Source: Paramacrobiotus metropolitanus
Lineage: Eukaryota > Tardigrada > Eutardigrada > Parachela > Macrobiotidae
Reading direction: 5' to 3'
Assembly: GCF_019649055.1 (NCBI RefSeq)
Contig: NW_026570304.1
Span: forward strand, 1-64,000
DNA: 64,000 nucleotides
Shown: positions 31,626-43,209 of the stretch, piece after piece
Layout of the letters: each line of letters begins with the position of its first letter
Numbering within the stretch: position 1 is the first letter of the stretch
Translations under genes and position numbers: made by a program
Notes under the pieces: generated by a model
The model's database searches: none
The model's input: the letters and a program-made list of their open reading frames with translations, nothing else
Told to the model about the DNA's origin: nothing

Positions 31626-33309
31626 CTAACCAACGATCAGTGATTGACTGCCTGTTGCGACGGGATTATTCCATTTATCCCGGTGATCGGCGCCGATGTG
31701 CCAGACAATGTAGTCGCGCTGGTGGTGCTCCACCCGGCATCCCTGCAAGGCAAGGACGGCGGGCATTAGATTTATCAGGCCAGAGAACGGAAATAAGGGT
31801 GTCGGTGAGCAGACACCTACCAGGACGGGACAGTGGTAGTCGAAGATGAAGGGCTCGTTCTCGGCGGCGTCCTCCGTGTCGACGGCGCGGCTGAGCGACT
31901 CACCGACGCACTCGGCCGTCTCCACGGCCAGACGCTCCAGCCGCGCTCGCTCCTGGTATCCGTTAAAACTTAGATTGCATTACATGTTCGATAAACATTC
32001 AACCACTTTTTCCAGCACACCTGTTTGGCCGTCTCCAAGTAGTCAGTGGTCAGACCCAGCAGCTGCGGATGCACCGCCTTGACGTGCACCTCCACCTGGT
32101 GGTCAGGGGCCCAGGTCACCACGCTGCAGTCCTGTAGAAGAGAAAAAGCAGTGAATTTGTTGGGAGGTGGAGCCGTTGGCCGTGTCCTGTCCGGTACCCG
32201 TGCATCCGCCGGGCACCCGTGGAACAATTTGGTCGGCATGCGGAAGAGTCGCCGGTGCGCCGCCAGCAGATGTAGATGCAGATCCATCGGGCCCGCGCTC
32301 TCGTGCCCCGCGCACGGAGGGACGCCGCATACGTAGTACACGGCACTGCCCTGCGCAACACACACAACGGGTTTCACGCGCACGTATACAAATCCTTTGG
32401 CTACAAAATATCATAAAGCAATATATTCATAACGGTGCTGCTTACTTTGATGACGGCGGGGAAGACGATTTTGTCGGGGATGACTTGGCGGGGCCAGAGG
32501 CGCGTCACGTCGCCGGTCCACTGCGGGAAGATGCGGTTCTTTTTATCCCGGATGAACTCCCGATGTCTCTGTAATAAACACCCTGCCACGCTACCACATT
32601 TTCGAAACAACTAGCCGAATAAAGCAACCGCAGAGTACGGCCGAGTTTTTGCACATTATATCAAAAATTCCCAACTGCTTACCTGGCCGGTAATCATCTT
32701 CCAGCGATGGCACAGCGCCTCGCTCATCGCGGCATAATACGCGGGATGTTGGTCGCGGATGTGGTTGCTGAATACAGTTCCGAAGGGGTCGAATTCAACG
32801 AGATCACACGGGGCGCCCTGGTTGAACTCGGCCGGGCAGGGACAGTGGAAATTCAGTTGCACGCTGTGCAGATTGCGACGCCCGCCCTCGAGGTGCGCCT
32901 TCAGATCCTGCGGGTAGCCCGCGCGGAACTTCTTGCAGGCTTCCACGGCGTTCTCCGCGAAACGCAGCGGACACCACAGCGGTTCGATAATCGTCTGAAG
33001 TCGGCAATCATGCGGTTTAGTTGGCGTATAGAACAATAAAGTACCGTAAGAAGCACTCACCACGGTGGTCGCTCGCATCAGCACATGCGTGGCGCGCTCG
33101 GAGACGCGGATGAGGACCAGGTTGTCTTTGCTCAACTCCGAGATGCGCACTTCGCGATCCGGCCGTCCCGTTGCTGCACAAAATGCCTGCAAACGGCAAC
33201 CATCTCATGAGGCATTTAAGGCAGCCATCAGAGTCTCGTTACCCTGCCACTTTCCCACCTGCGCAGAGTCCGCTGCCTCCACGAGCTCCTCGTGTCCCGT
33301 CCGTATCAT
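31626..33309 (-). CDS. Multi-zinc-finger protein, unknown family (intact, 374 aa)
   Basis: Eight minus-strand exons: 33309-33259, 33186-33061, 32994-32683, 32568-32446, 32350-32198, 32131-32021, 31952-31821, 31742-31626. Every exon is a multiple of three and all junctions are GT-AG. The start is MIRTGHEELVEAADSAQ. The N-terminal ~60 residues (VLIRVSERATHVLMRATTV) look like a small alpha/beta domain. Four C/H-rich modules follow: FHCPCPAEF...CDLVEF...HIRDQH; YYVCGVPPC...HLHLLAAH; DCSVV...HVKAVHPQLLG; FDYHCPVLGC...WHIGADH. Each has two Cys then two His with long, irregular spacing, unlike a tandem DNA-binding C2H2 array. A RHREFIRDKKNRIFPQWTGD segment is conserved among paralogues. Function is unknown; zinc-dependent protein or nucleic-acid binding is inferred. 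It is the only intact member of four local copies. Confidence 0.8.
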
Positions 33310-33835
33310 GATGATTAGTCACAGGTTCAACGCAGGTCAAAAAAACGCGATTCGGCCTGGCAAATGTCAAACGGCCAAACGATTATCCAGCCGATGTGTG
33401 GGAGCTATGAAAAGCTCACTTCGTATAAACCACAAGCCGTTGCAAATGTGAAATTTGCAAAGCAGAGAAACGGGAGAAAGATGGAAAAATGAAGTACTAC
33501 GTCGTAAGTTCGTAACTAGGATCTTGATGACAACGACAACGTCACAAGAAAACACGAATCACAGAGAGCAGATTTGACTTTTGGTTGTGGCTGCAGCCTC
33601 TGGCGGCTGGCAGCAGAGCGGAGTGCATCGAGCGCAGCCACCCCTGCGAGCACGATTTATTACACACTACGTACCGCGCTTCACAGTGCGCACAAAGTTT
33701 ATTTTTGAAACTGTAAGAACTTTTTAATCAAAAGTTTTTTTTCCAAGCCACTGTACTACAACACACACATCACAATAAAACCGAGCAAACGACTGGCACG
33801 AAGAAAACTACAAATCCAACTCAGTCCCCGCGGGA
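33310..33835. other. Upstream region of zinc-finger gene D
   Basis: About 520 bases without a gene. It should hold the promoter of the minus-strand zinc-finger gene and the 3' flank of the ALDH7-type remnant. No motif was identified with confidence. Confidence 0.45.
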
Positions 33836-34330
33836 CAGGCGCCACTTGCTGTAATTAATCGTACACGTTCCGCGGCGCATATACAGTACTGCTTCCACGA
33901 ATCACTCCCGCTCTCCCGCCCCCCGCCGGTGTCCCGCAACCTCCGCTCCGGACGTGACGATCCCGCAGTCCGATCCGCCGGCGCCCAGCCGCACGTGCAT
34001 CCGTATTCTGCGTGAAAATGCTGGCGACAGTCCCTAGTCGACCTCGCGGTTCCAGGCGATGGCCTCCTCCAGGGCCCGGCATTTCAGGACGCAGAGGATG
34101 GGGGCGAAGGTCTCCTTGAGGAAGACGGGCGGATTAAGCGGGAGGTCGGTGATGAGGGTCGGTTCGCCCATGCACAAGTTGTCACCGGAAGCCTGGTTGA
34201 TGGGTTCTCCGCCCACGAGGACGCGGCCGCCGGCGATGGTTTGTCGGCTGGTGTAAAGCGACGCCGGCCGCTGTGGGCGTCGGGCCGTTCAGGGTTTTCG
34301 GGTCCAGCGGATCGCCTTTGATTAAATAAC
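33836..34330 (-). pseudogene. ALDH7A1-type aldehyde dehydrogenase, C-terminal remnant
   Basis: On the minus strand, reading frames show GEPTLITDLPLNPPVFLKET, FAPILCVLKCRALEEAIAWN, then SIFTQNT and, in another frame, GSDCGIVTSGAEVAGH, matching the order of the C-terminal third of antiquitin (ALDH7A1). An upstream GDPLDPKTLNGP-type piece is readable in a different frame near 34310. The conserved stretch between the IV and TSGAE motifs has a deletion, and several frame changes and a stop (34034) interrupt the sequence. No catalytic-Cys region is present. It is a decayed gene fragment; the intact gene is not in this window. Confidence 0.85.
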
Positions 34331-36418
34331 AAGTAGTTCAGTATCAAATTCAAAAATTCAATCTACGTTTCTCTTTAGTTTTGAATTCACCGGCTGAATT
34401 AAATTCATCAAGTTAGCAGCTTATTTCTTTACGTAAGTAACTATTCTTTTAATCTGTTATAAATTCTGCGAATCGAAATTAACTTCACATTAGTTTACTT
34501 ATTGAATATTCAACTTAGCTTCTAAATTATCTTCTAATTTAGCAGTCAATTTCTTACATTAGTTTAAATTCTGAAGTATTAATGGGAGAAATTCAATATT
34601 AATTTCTGCGTTTAAGTCGTTTGATCATATAATTAGCAGAGGCAGAACAATAAAATTATAAAGAAACACTGCACTCCTACTGCTGAATTTGTTATTTATC
34701 TAAGCCGCAGCTTCCTGCGGCAGTGCGTGCAGACGGTGCGCTTGACGGCTGGGCCAAAGCCGCCGTCTCCAGCTGCATGCCATGCAGGCCCTCTTCGCGC
34801 GATCGACAATCCCGACGACGACACCTCGATCCCCCTTCTTCAGCGACGTCCTCAGCCACCTCCACCACTTGCCCAGCAGCGCCGACCGGCGGTTGACGCT
34901 ACTCGTTCGGGTCACGGCGGAGCATGCACGCGGAGAGCGGCGATAAATGACATCTCGTCGACTGGCGCCGTCTAGCGCCCGGCTCCGTTGTGAGCCGGTG
35001 ACCAGCACAATGTACATTGTGACGTACTACTGCATGTGTGTTACCCGTGTGCATGTGGTGACGATTGCAACAGAAATTAATGGTGTTCCTATATACTGCT
35101 TACTGGTAACAGGTACTCACCCGCCGCCCGGGCTGGGTGGCACCAGTGCACGCAGTGTCAGCTATACGGCCCGCACGATGCAGTGAAAGGTCAAGCACCT
35201 TCGCGCGTCATTCCGAAAAGACGAGGACGCTGAGAAGGAATTTAATCGGCATCGCAGAATGCACTGACAGCGAATTCTTGGACTGCTGCCCGCCCATCAC
35301 GATGTCCACCAGCGCCATGAAACAGAGGAGCTAGCGGCCGAATCAGACATTTCCCGGCAGGATACCATCGACCGATCTCTAGATCTGCCGGTGCGCCCAA
35401 CAACTCCTCCACGTATTGTACGTACGTCGCCGTAGCAGCGGCCACCCATTGCCGTAGTCAACCAGCGCCGAATGCCGGCTCGGACCCCGGAAATCCATCA
35501 TGCTGTCCCACGCGGCGGAGTGCTGTCGTTTTTAATTTAATTGCGCACTTCTCGCGCAATCCGACGCCGTAGCCGCTGTTATATAGACGTGCCTGCCAAT
35601 CGCCAAGGTGGGTATATACCCATTATGCAATCGCTACATGCACCGCGGTCCCCGTATTTGGCCGTATATATATGCGTCCGCGCCGATCCTTCAGCCTTCT
35701 CGAACGCACATTCATAGCATTCTTGTTACATGTATTAAAATTAATATTGGTAGAGCACGTTTAATCTGACGGACACGAAAAATATGGCATGTACAGTAAG
35801 AACAACACGTAAAAATAAGATACCAGCCTGGTATTACTGTAGCCGCCCGCACAAGTTGCCCCACAGAGTGAGGTATACGGATATTTGGCCTCACATTGCT
35901 CGCTGTTCAGCGCAGTGTGTGCAGGGAGAAGGCAGCGGCCGGATCTGCCAATGGAGCAACTTGTGCGGGCGGCTACAGTACCAGGCTGATTCAACTTCCG
36001 CTTCCAATGGAAATGTTAGGGCTGAGTGTGTTGTGTTGGTATTGGAACTGGAATCGGGTTTCAGTTTTAGTTTTTTAACTTGAAATTTTGATTTTTGATT
36101 GCAATTTTTGCGCCAGCTGCTACAGTAGTGACTAGTCATCTAAAATTATACACTATACAGTTTCAGGTTTCTGGAGAATTTTCTTTTTTGAAATTGAAGT
36201 TTGATTGCAGATTTGCTGTGCATAGCGTCGTTATTCAATATTCATTATTGACGACTGACGAGCAATAAATGGAGGTGTGATGTGTGTGTGACGGTATGAT
36301 CTGTGGTGTGCCACTCTGCGCCAGGAACGGGCTGCGAGATTTTTTTATCATTCTGCATTGGGTTCTTTCGTGATTTTGCTTTCATCAGCTGCTCTGATTA
36401 ATCCGCCATTCCTGGGAA
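34331..36418. other. 2.1 kb intergenic stretch with inverted-repeat element
   Basis: 34331-34690 is very AT-rich with repeated AATTC words. 34700-35520 is GC-richer with overlapping short open frames on both strands but no recognised family; it could be another decayed duplicate. 35824-35988 is an inverted-repeat element (listed separately). The last ~250 bases before 36419 should be the PP5 promoter and 5' untranslated region. Confidence 0.45.
35824..35988. repeat. Inverted-repeat element, ~165 bp (MITE-like)
   Basis: Perfect 25-bp arms at 35835-35859 and 35956-35980, extended outward by 10 more paired bases (CAGCCTGGTA / TACCAGGCTG) after a 3-base bulge on the left side. The loop is about 96 bases. 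No obvious target duplication was found beside it. A miniature inverted-repeat transposon is the simplest reading; a hairpin RNA gene is an alternative. Confidence 0.85.
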
Positions 36419-39400
36419 ATGGAGAGCGCCAATGTTGTGGACCACCAGCACGGGCAGAAACTGGCGGTGGCCAGTGATCCGTCGCTGGCCGAGGTCTCCG
36501 AGGAGAACCGATTGAAGGCCGAACAGCTGAAGGACGAGGGCAACGAGCTCTTCAAGCAGGGCCACTACGAGCAGGCCGTGGAGTTGTACTCGGTAAAGCC
36601 TCTCTTTTCCCCTTGATACAGCATCCGCAGATGTTCGTTTCTTGGCCCTCGTAGCAAGCCATCGACTGGAATCCCTCCGTGGCGGCCTACTACGCCAACC
36701 GCAGTTTCGCTTATCTGCGAGTAAGTGATAAGTCACAGTGAAGAACAGCATTCCACTCAGTCTCTGCATTTTTGCCTGTACGGTCCCATGATTTTTTATA
36801 ATTTTGAGGGCCTTAGTGATTAACCCATTTAGTGCCCGATTATTTGCTGTATTCAGTCGTCTCTGCTTCAAATCTATCAGCATCGTCTGCAAGGATCAGT
36901 CAGTTCATATTTTTATTTGCAAATTTTGAAAAGCATTTGTTGTTGTTTTTATTCTGCTACACGTTATGCTACATCTGTAGAGTATTTAAATTGTCAGCCT
37001 AATTTTTGTAATTTTGTTTGCGGAGTGTGGTTCGAGTTCGGACTAACATTACTGTGCTGGCGTAATTACACGTTATGGTTTGTTCGTTTGCGAAAATTAT
37101 GAAAATTTTCCTTTCGTAATATTATTAATTTTATGGTTTGTATTTGACAAAGGATGGCCGAGAGATATGATAGCCTGTATCGTGTTTGTCGTAGTTTGAA
37201 TTGTTCGGATCAGCGCTGGAAGATGCTTCCAAAGCCGTCAAACTCGATCCCAAATACCTCAAGGTTCGTTCTTCTTCTGCTTTTTGCTCGGTATTCAGTT
37301 GTTTGTTTTGCTCTTCGCAGCATCACTAGTCATTAAATTAACTTGGTGGTCATGCTAAATGATGCAAGTTGAGGAATATCGACACTTCGTAGCTGTGTAG
37401 TCGAATAAATTGATTAGAAATTGATCAGTCGATCGAGTGTGACTTGTGTGAGCGACAGTCACATTTCCGGTGCGGCTGCCGTGAAGCAGCCACCCCGCGA
37501 CAGCACTTACTTTCTCTTTACAAATCTTGCACTGGCGAACTGTAGAAAATTGTAATTTTTATCATTCATCATCAGGCTGACAGGCTCATTTAAGAATCTG
37601 CGAGCTAAGATTTAGCCTAAGAATTACTAATGCCTTTGCGAAGAGTATTGTCATCGAGTATAGGCAGGTATGGCTCACGAGCTTTTTCCTCCTCGCAGGG
37701 CTATTATCGGCGCGCGGCGGCCCAGATGGCGTTGGGCCGTCTGAAGCAGGCCCTGAAGGACTTTGAAACGGTAGGGATGATGAGCAGTGCATTGCCCAAC
37801 GTTGCTTGTTGCAAGAGTATCGTGTAGGTCGCTAAGCGCGTCCCCGGCGACAAGGACGCGGCGCTGAAGCTGTCCGAGTGCCAGAAGCTGCTGCGGCAGC
37901 GGCAGTTCGAGTGGGCCATCCGCTGCGAGGAGAAGAACAGCAGCGCCTTCGACGGCCTCGAGCCCGATGGCATAGGTACGTTGTGGTGCTCGTATTGCTG
38001 GCTGTGATAGAGATGGCTGTTGACGTTGTTCTCGCCGCAGTCGTGGAAGAGTCCTACACCGGCCCGCAGCTGCTCAACGGGCAGGTAACGGCCGCCTTCA
38101 TGGAGGAGCTGCGCGCCTGCTTCCAGCAGCAGAAGAGCCTCCACCGCAAGTTCGTCGTCCAGGTACAATCACTGCAGTACAACCGTCCTGCAGATTGCCC
38201 ACTGTTTATTATTACGGTATTACCGTAGTGACTAGTCAGTGTTTTATATATTACAGTATGTAGGCAAGTAGATATTATGTTATTATAATTTTTTTAGTAA
38301 ATATTTTCTTATTGTAATTATTTTTAATAGTTTGTTTATTGTTGGTTAAATGATTTTTCCCCCTCGTGATCAACAGATCCTGACGCAGATTCGCCAGATC
38401 TTCCTCCGCGCGCCCAGCATGGTGGACGTAACGGTTCCCGACGTAAGTGACGGCAGTTTAATAATTGTTATTCATCAGAACTTATTTTTTCATGGCAGTG
38501 TTTGATTTTAATTTGCTTGTTCTGGTTGTGTATAGAAGTGCAAGTTTACCATTTGCGGTGACATTCACGGGCAGTATTACGATTTGTGCAACATTTTCAA
38601 GCTGAACGGAGAACCCAGCGAAGAGAATCCCTACGTAGGTGTCTCGCTTTTTTGATAAATATGACGTTGGCAGCCTGCGGGATGATTATTAATTATCGGG
38701 ATGTTGCCACTTGTCAGTTGTTTAACGGGGACTTTGTGGACCGCGGCTCCTTCTCCATGGAGTGCATCATGACGCTCTTCGGCTACAAGCTCCTCTATCC
38801 GGACCACTTCTTTCTGGCGCGCGGTCAGTAATTGCAGCTTTTATTCCGTGTTTAGTACGAGTACAGTACCGAGACTGATCATGAGTAAATTTAATAAGAA
38901 AAATTAAAATAATTGAAGAAGTATTCGAATTGAATTTTAAATAATAGATAATTTCAAATTAGCAGCTCCTATTTTCTTTTTGTACTTGCAACTATTTAAC
39001 ACGAAAATAAAAACATAGAACCGATATTTACATGGTTATTATTTGCATTATCACAGATTAATGTAAATGACTAAATGCAAGCAGATTAATATGATAGCGT
39101 GCGATGTTTCTTGATTTTTTATTTCCTTATTTACTGTTTGACCGGATGATGTGATTACCAGGGAATCACGAAACGGACAACATGAACTCGATCTACGGGT
39201 TCCGCGGCGAAGTGAAGGCCAAGTACAACGAGCAGGCCTACCAGCTCTTCACCGAGGTCTTCAACCTGCTGCCGCTGTCGCACCTCATCAACCGCAAGGT
39301 GCTGGTCATGCACGGCGGTCTCTTCAGCCAGCCCGACGTCACTCTCGAGGTATCCACTGCAGTACCAACCTTTTATACGCCCTGTTTAGCACAGAGTTGC

Positions 39401-40706
39401 ATATTTTAATTGCAGTATTATTTCAGGATGTGCCTGAAAACCCTGTATTTCTTTATTTAATTTATCTTGTACTTTTTTGATAATATTTTTTTTGAAATTC
39501 GTCTAACAGTGCCGTAACTAATTGTTAAATTTGTCTGTAGTGACGATACTTGAAATTTTTAATTGGCGTGGCAGTCAAATGAAATTTAATACTACAGTAG
39601 TTGTTCAGCGTTGCATTCTTTTCTCGATTACATTTCTTTAAATTAAATAATTTTCGTTACTGTGGATTCTGTCTCGAAGCCATGCTTTTGATAATTGTAT
39701 CTCGGCATTTTTATAGGATATTCGCTCCATTGAAAGGAACCGCCAACCTCCGGACTCTGGTAAGAAATTCAGTTCAAGGAAAATTGAAAAAAAATTGCCG
39801 ATTACGTAGAAAACGTGCGCCACTTGGCTGGCATCTTGCGAGTTATTTAAAGAATAAATTAAAAACTGCCTGAATACGTCGGAGAAAATTTATTGGGAAT
39901 TCGTAGGAATATATTTACAGTAGTGCTTGCCGCTAAGGTTGTAATTTGTTTGCCCAGGGTTGATGTGCGAAATTCTGTGGAGCGATCCGCAGCAGCAGCT
40001 GGGTCTGCGGCCCAGCAAACGCGGTACGTACATACATACTACATAGACTGCTGGATACTTCTCTCACCTGCAGCGGGCTGTTGTGGTGCCGAAGAATAAA
40101 AGCCACCTGTCGAAGAGATTGTTTTATCGTCTCCAGTATCGTATTGTCAGCCTTGGAATTTTGCGCAGACAGTAAAAAGTTGGCGCCGTACATGTGCTGT
40201 TAATGCATTGGACGGTTGTGCGTAAAATATGCACAGGCGTTGATGTTGTTGTAATGTACACAGGCGTGGCCTTCGAGTTCGGCCCGGACGTGACGGAGAA
40301 CTTCTGCAAGACCAACGACGTGGCCTACGTCGTGCGCAGTCACGAGGTGAAGCCGGAGGGCTACGAGGTGGCGCACGGCGGCCGCTGCATCACCGTCTTC
40401 AGGTGAGGCGAGAATCAGCTCCGTCTGGTGCAGTTGACAGGTTCCTTGATCGTTGTTGCAGTGCTCCCAACTATTGTGATACCATTGGCAACCTGGGCGC
40501 CCTCATCAACATCCGCGGCGACGACCTCACGCCCAAATTCGTCACATTCGCCGCCGTGGTCAGTGCAGTCTGCAGCATAGTTACATTTGAACACTGCGTT
40601 GCTTTGTCAGCTGACACCGTGCTTGACTGAGTGCCCTTTGCAGCCGCACCCCAACGTGGCCGCCATGTCCTACGCCAGCTCCATGTTCCGGATGCTCGGC
40701 GGATAG
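36419..40706 (+). CDS. PPP5C: Serine/threonine protein phosphatase 5 (505 aa, 15 exons)
   Basis: Exons: 36419-36592, 36655-36720, 37195-37263, 37699-37770, 37828-37975, 38041-38162, 38377-38442, 38536-38634, 38718-38823, 39162-39349, 39717-39759, 39958-40023, 40264-40402, 40462-40558, 40644-40706. All are GT-AG and in phase, giving 505 residues (human PP5 has 499). Three TPR repeats come first ([49 protein letters not shown]). The PPP catalytic domain follows with GDIHGQ, GDFVDRG, GNHE, the HGG metal-ligand motif and [16 protein letters not shown], all metal- and phosphate-binding residues in place. The TPRs bind HSP90 and inhibit the phosphatase until released. The protein acts in the cytosol and nucleus on HSP90 clients. 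It ends [15 protein letters not shown], equivalent to the autoinhibitory C-terminal helix. Introns range from about 60 bp to 480 bp. Confidence 0.97.
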
Positions 40707-41069
40707 GGATAGCGCGAGCGCCTGGAGGCCCTGGATAGTTAGCGCCGAGTGGGGCGCCAGTCGTCGAGTGTGTTAACTGTTACAGTAGCGATGCTAGCTA
40801 ATTTATCAGTCTCTCAATTATACACGTCCACTGTTAATGCTGCCAAGAATGTCCAGTGCCGGGGACTGGATGGCCGGGCCGGGCCCCGTCACCCTGCTGC
40901 AGCCTGCGATTGTTGCGTATGTTGCAGTATATACGCTGGTTGATTTGATTTGTGAAGGGTGAGGGATCCGAGCTGGTTTGTTGGCGTGATCGTTGTGATG
41001 GTGGTTGATTCAAGTCGTGCGTTAACTGTTTCAAGACACCAACGATGCTTACTGTACCTGGATGGTTAC

Positions 41070-41075
41070 AATAAA
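41070..41075 (+). terminator. AATAAA polyadenylation signal, PP5
   Basis: First clear AATAAA after the PP5 stop codon, 364 bases downstream, in a plausible 3' untranslated region. Confidence 0.65.
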
Positions 41076-42440
41076 AAGAATGCCCAGCATTTACAAATAT
41101 TCAGCGTTAATTGTTTCCAATGTTCTATAAAAAACTCATTGACATTTAATTACTCGATGGAATGTGGTACAAGCGGCAAGCACAATACCGTAATCTGCTC
41201 CGTGTTTACGCCCTTACACTACGTTTCCCGTCTTCCGATCCAATCAGACAACTCGTGCCATTCGCTCGATATTAGTAGCACTTATCAGCCTGCGTGTACT
41301 ACCCTAGTATGAGTAGTACTCTACACAAAAATTAATTGAACAAATACTTTTTTCTTTAGATTATCTTACCATTTGAACACCTTTTATGGATGATACTTTA
41401 CAAAATAAAATGTATGAACGTTTTAAAAAAAAATATGGACAGTCTAACAGAATTCTCTTGACAAATACATCCAACTGCAATGAAAAATGGTACAATTATT
41501 GCAAATAATAGTCAGTAGTTTCAGGTCATCATTTATTTCTGATTGATTATACGGAGCATAACTCTGTAGCATTATTTAAGTAACCACATTAAGCGTTTGC
41601 ACCAGGTATAATTACTTATTTAGATTTAGGTATGGTATATTAATTAATTTTCAATAATTTTCTTATTAATTTTGTCGTCACTCTTCAACACAACACGGTA
41701 CTGTATCAACACGTCGTTTAATGATTTAATCGTAGCCGCACATTGGATCAGAACTTGAGCTTCACAGTAGAAACCCGTTAGGAGAGGTCAAAGAATGCCA
41801 TTGCGGCAGACTTTCATCGTTGCAACTTGCAGGCATATTAAATCACGTTGTGTTTGTATAAGGAAATCTGCCCATTTGTTCGGCCAATCAGAGCGGCTGT
41901 TGTTGCACTGAGTACCACGCGGCGGCGGTTTGTTTACAACGTGATCAGCGAGTGTGAATGAGCGTGGCTGGCGTATTCGGCGTCGTGCACTGTACAGACT
42001 GTACTCTGGCCGTCGTCGATCGATCGCGATCGGTGGGTGTGACCGTGTGACGAATCGGGTACGCCCCACACCGCCGTCGTCTGCCAGTGCCAACAGGAAA
42101 TGTATACAACATGATTACATTTTTATTAAATTTATAGTTATGATGGATGTTCTTGTCTTACTCACCCAGCTGCTGAAAATAAATAAATGTGAACTGAAAT
42201 ATTAAACGCTTTTTTTGTAACTATAAGGTTGTAGCGTGGCCAGTAAATTTAGGAAGTGTATTTTTCAAGTTTTAAATTGAAACTTACTACAATAAATATG
42301 TTATTAAGAAGTGGCAGACATTCAGTAGCTGAAACTGTACGCATAAATACTGCGCTGACGCAGCAGCTGCTGCTGTGGCAGCCTATAGACTATACAGCGG
42401 GCTGCATTGTGCTGCAGCCTGAACCTGCGGTGAATGGTTA

Positions 42441-42674
42441 TTGAATGGCGGCGCGTGGTGCACGCGTGATCCCCGCGCCGGAGCCAATCAGTGCGGCGTG
42501 CTGACGGCGTGTCCAGCTGCTGCAGTCATGGTCGATGATCATTCCGTCAAACACCCGTGTGAAGAGACGCTGTGCCACTGGCCAGGCCACACAATTCAAT
42601 TCCGCGCCAACTGGAATATTGTTGCTAAACACTTGCGCAGTCACTATACAAGTACATGCAGCAAAGTCTTCTAA
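42441..42674 (+). CDS. Possible orphan Cys/His-rich small ORF or exon
   Basis: A 77-codon open frame whose last part reads HPCEETLCHWPG followed by FRANWNIVAKHLRSHY, a C-x4-C...H-x3-H pattern like a single C2H2-type finger. A CTGCTGCAG acceptor-like site precedes the finger part (about 42525), so it could be an exon or a fragment of a zinc-finger gene. No partner exons were found, and the antisense strand is also open for 109 codons. Confidence 0.25.
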   Translation: MNGGAWCTRDPRAGANQCGVLTACPAAAVMVDDHSVKHPCEETLCHWPGHTIQFRANWNIVAKHLRSHYTSTCSKVF

Positions 42675-43209
42675 AATCTTTTTTCCGTCTTTTCGATTGT
42701 GAACTGCGCTGAGGATAAGCAGCTTCATGTTATAGCGGCATAACGCAACACGTGTTGGACGCTTCAACGTCAGGCGTAATTCCAGTGTACTGACTTCAAT
42801 TTAGGATTCGGAGTTATTGTGACTTCACTCGGATTTTAAAATTAATAGAATATCTGGTTGCTGCGAGAAAATCTCGTCGACATCGTCTTCATTTCAAAGA
42901 GGTAAGGGCATATCAGTTGACAGCGGATGACAACAATAATTATAAGTAATACGAGTCGGAGTAATAATCCTGCTTTACGTGATAGTCATAACAGTACGTT
43001 CGTTATTGGCACCCTCCTGCGGAGGACGGTTGCCTGCTTTGCGTGTATCTGTTGTATGGTCATACATATATATGGTACTGCGCAATAATGTGACTAATAC
43101 TAATCACATTGTGTTGAGGGGAATAACTTACTGTGCCGCCTCCGAATTTGTGTTTACTGTACAAGAATTTGTGTAACCCGGAAAGGAATTACTCGCAGGA
43201 GACAGGGAA

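Larger units (their letters stand above)
40707..43209. other. 2.5 kb intergenic (PP5 3' end to KLF)
   Basis: Includes the PP5 3' untranslated region with a polyadenylation signal at 41070-41075, then AT-rich spacer. A single cysteine/histidine-rich open frame at 42441-42674 is listed separately. The ~500 bases before 43210 should hold the KLF promoter and 5' untranslated region. Confidence 0.55.

Noticed and set aside
34700-35520. GC-rich overlapping frames suggesting a decayed gene
   Set aside because: No motif could be assigned in any frame, so a pseudogene call would be a guess; only noted in the spacer description.
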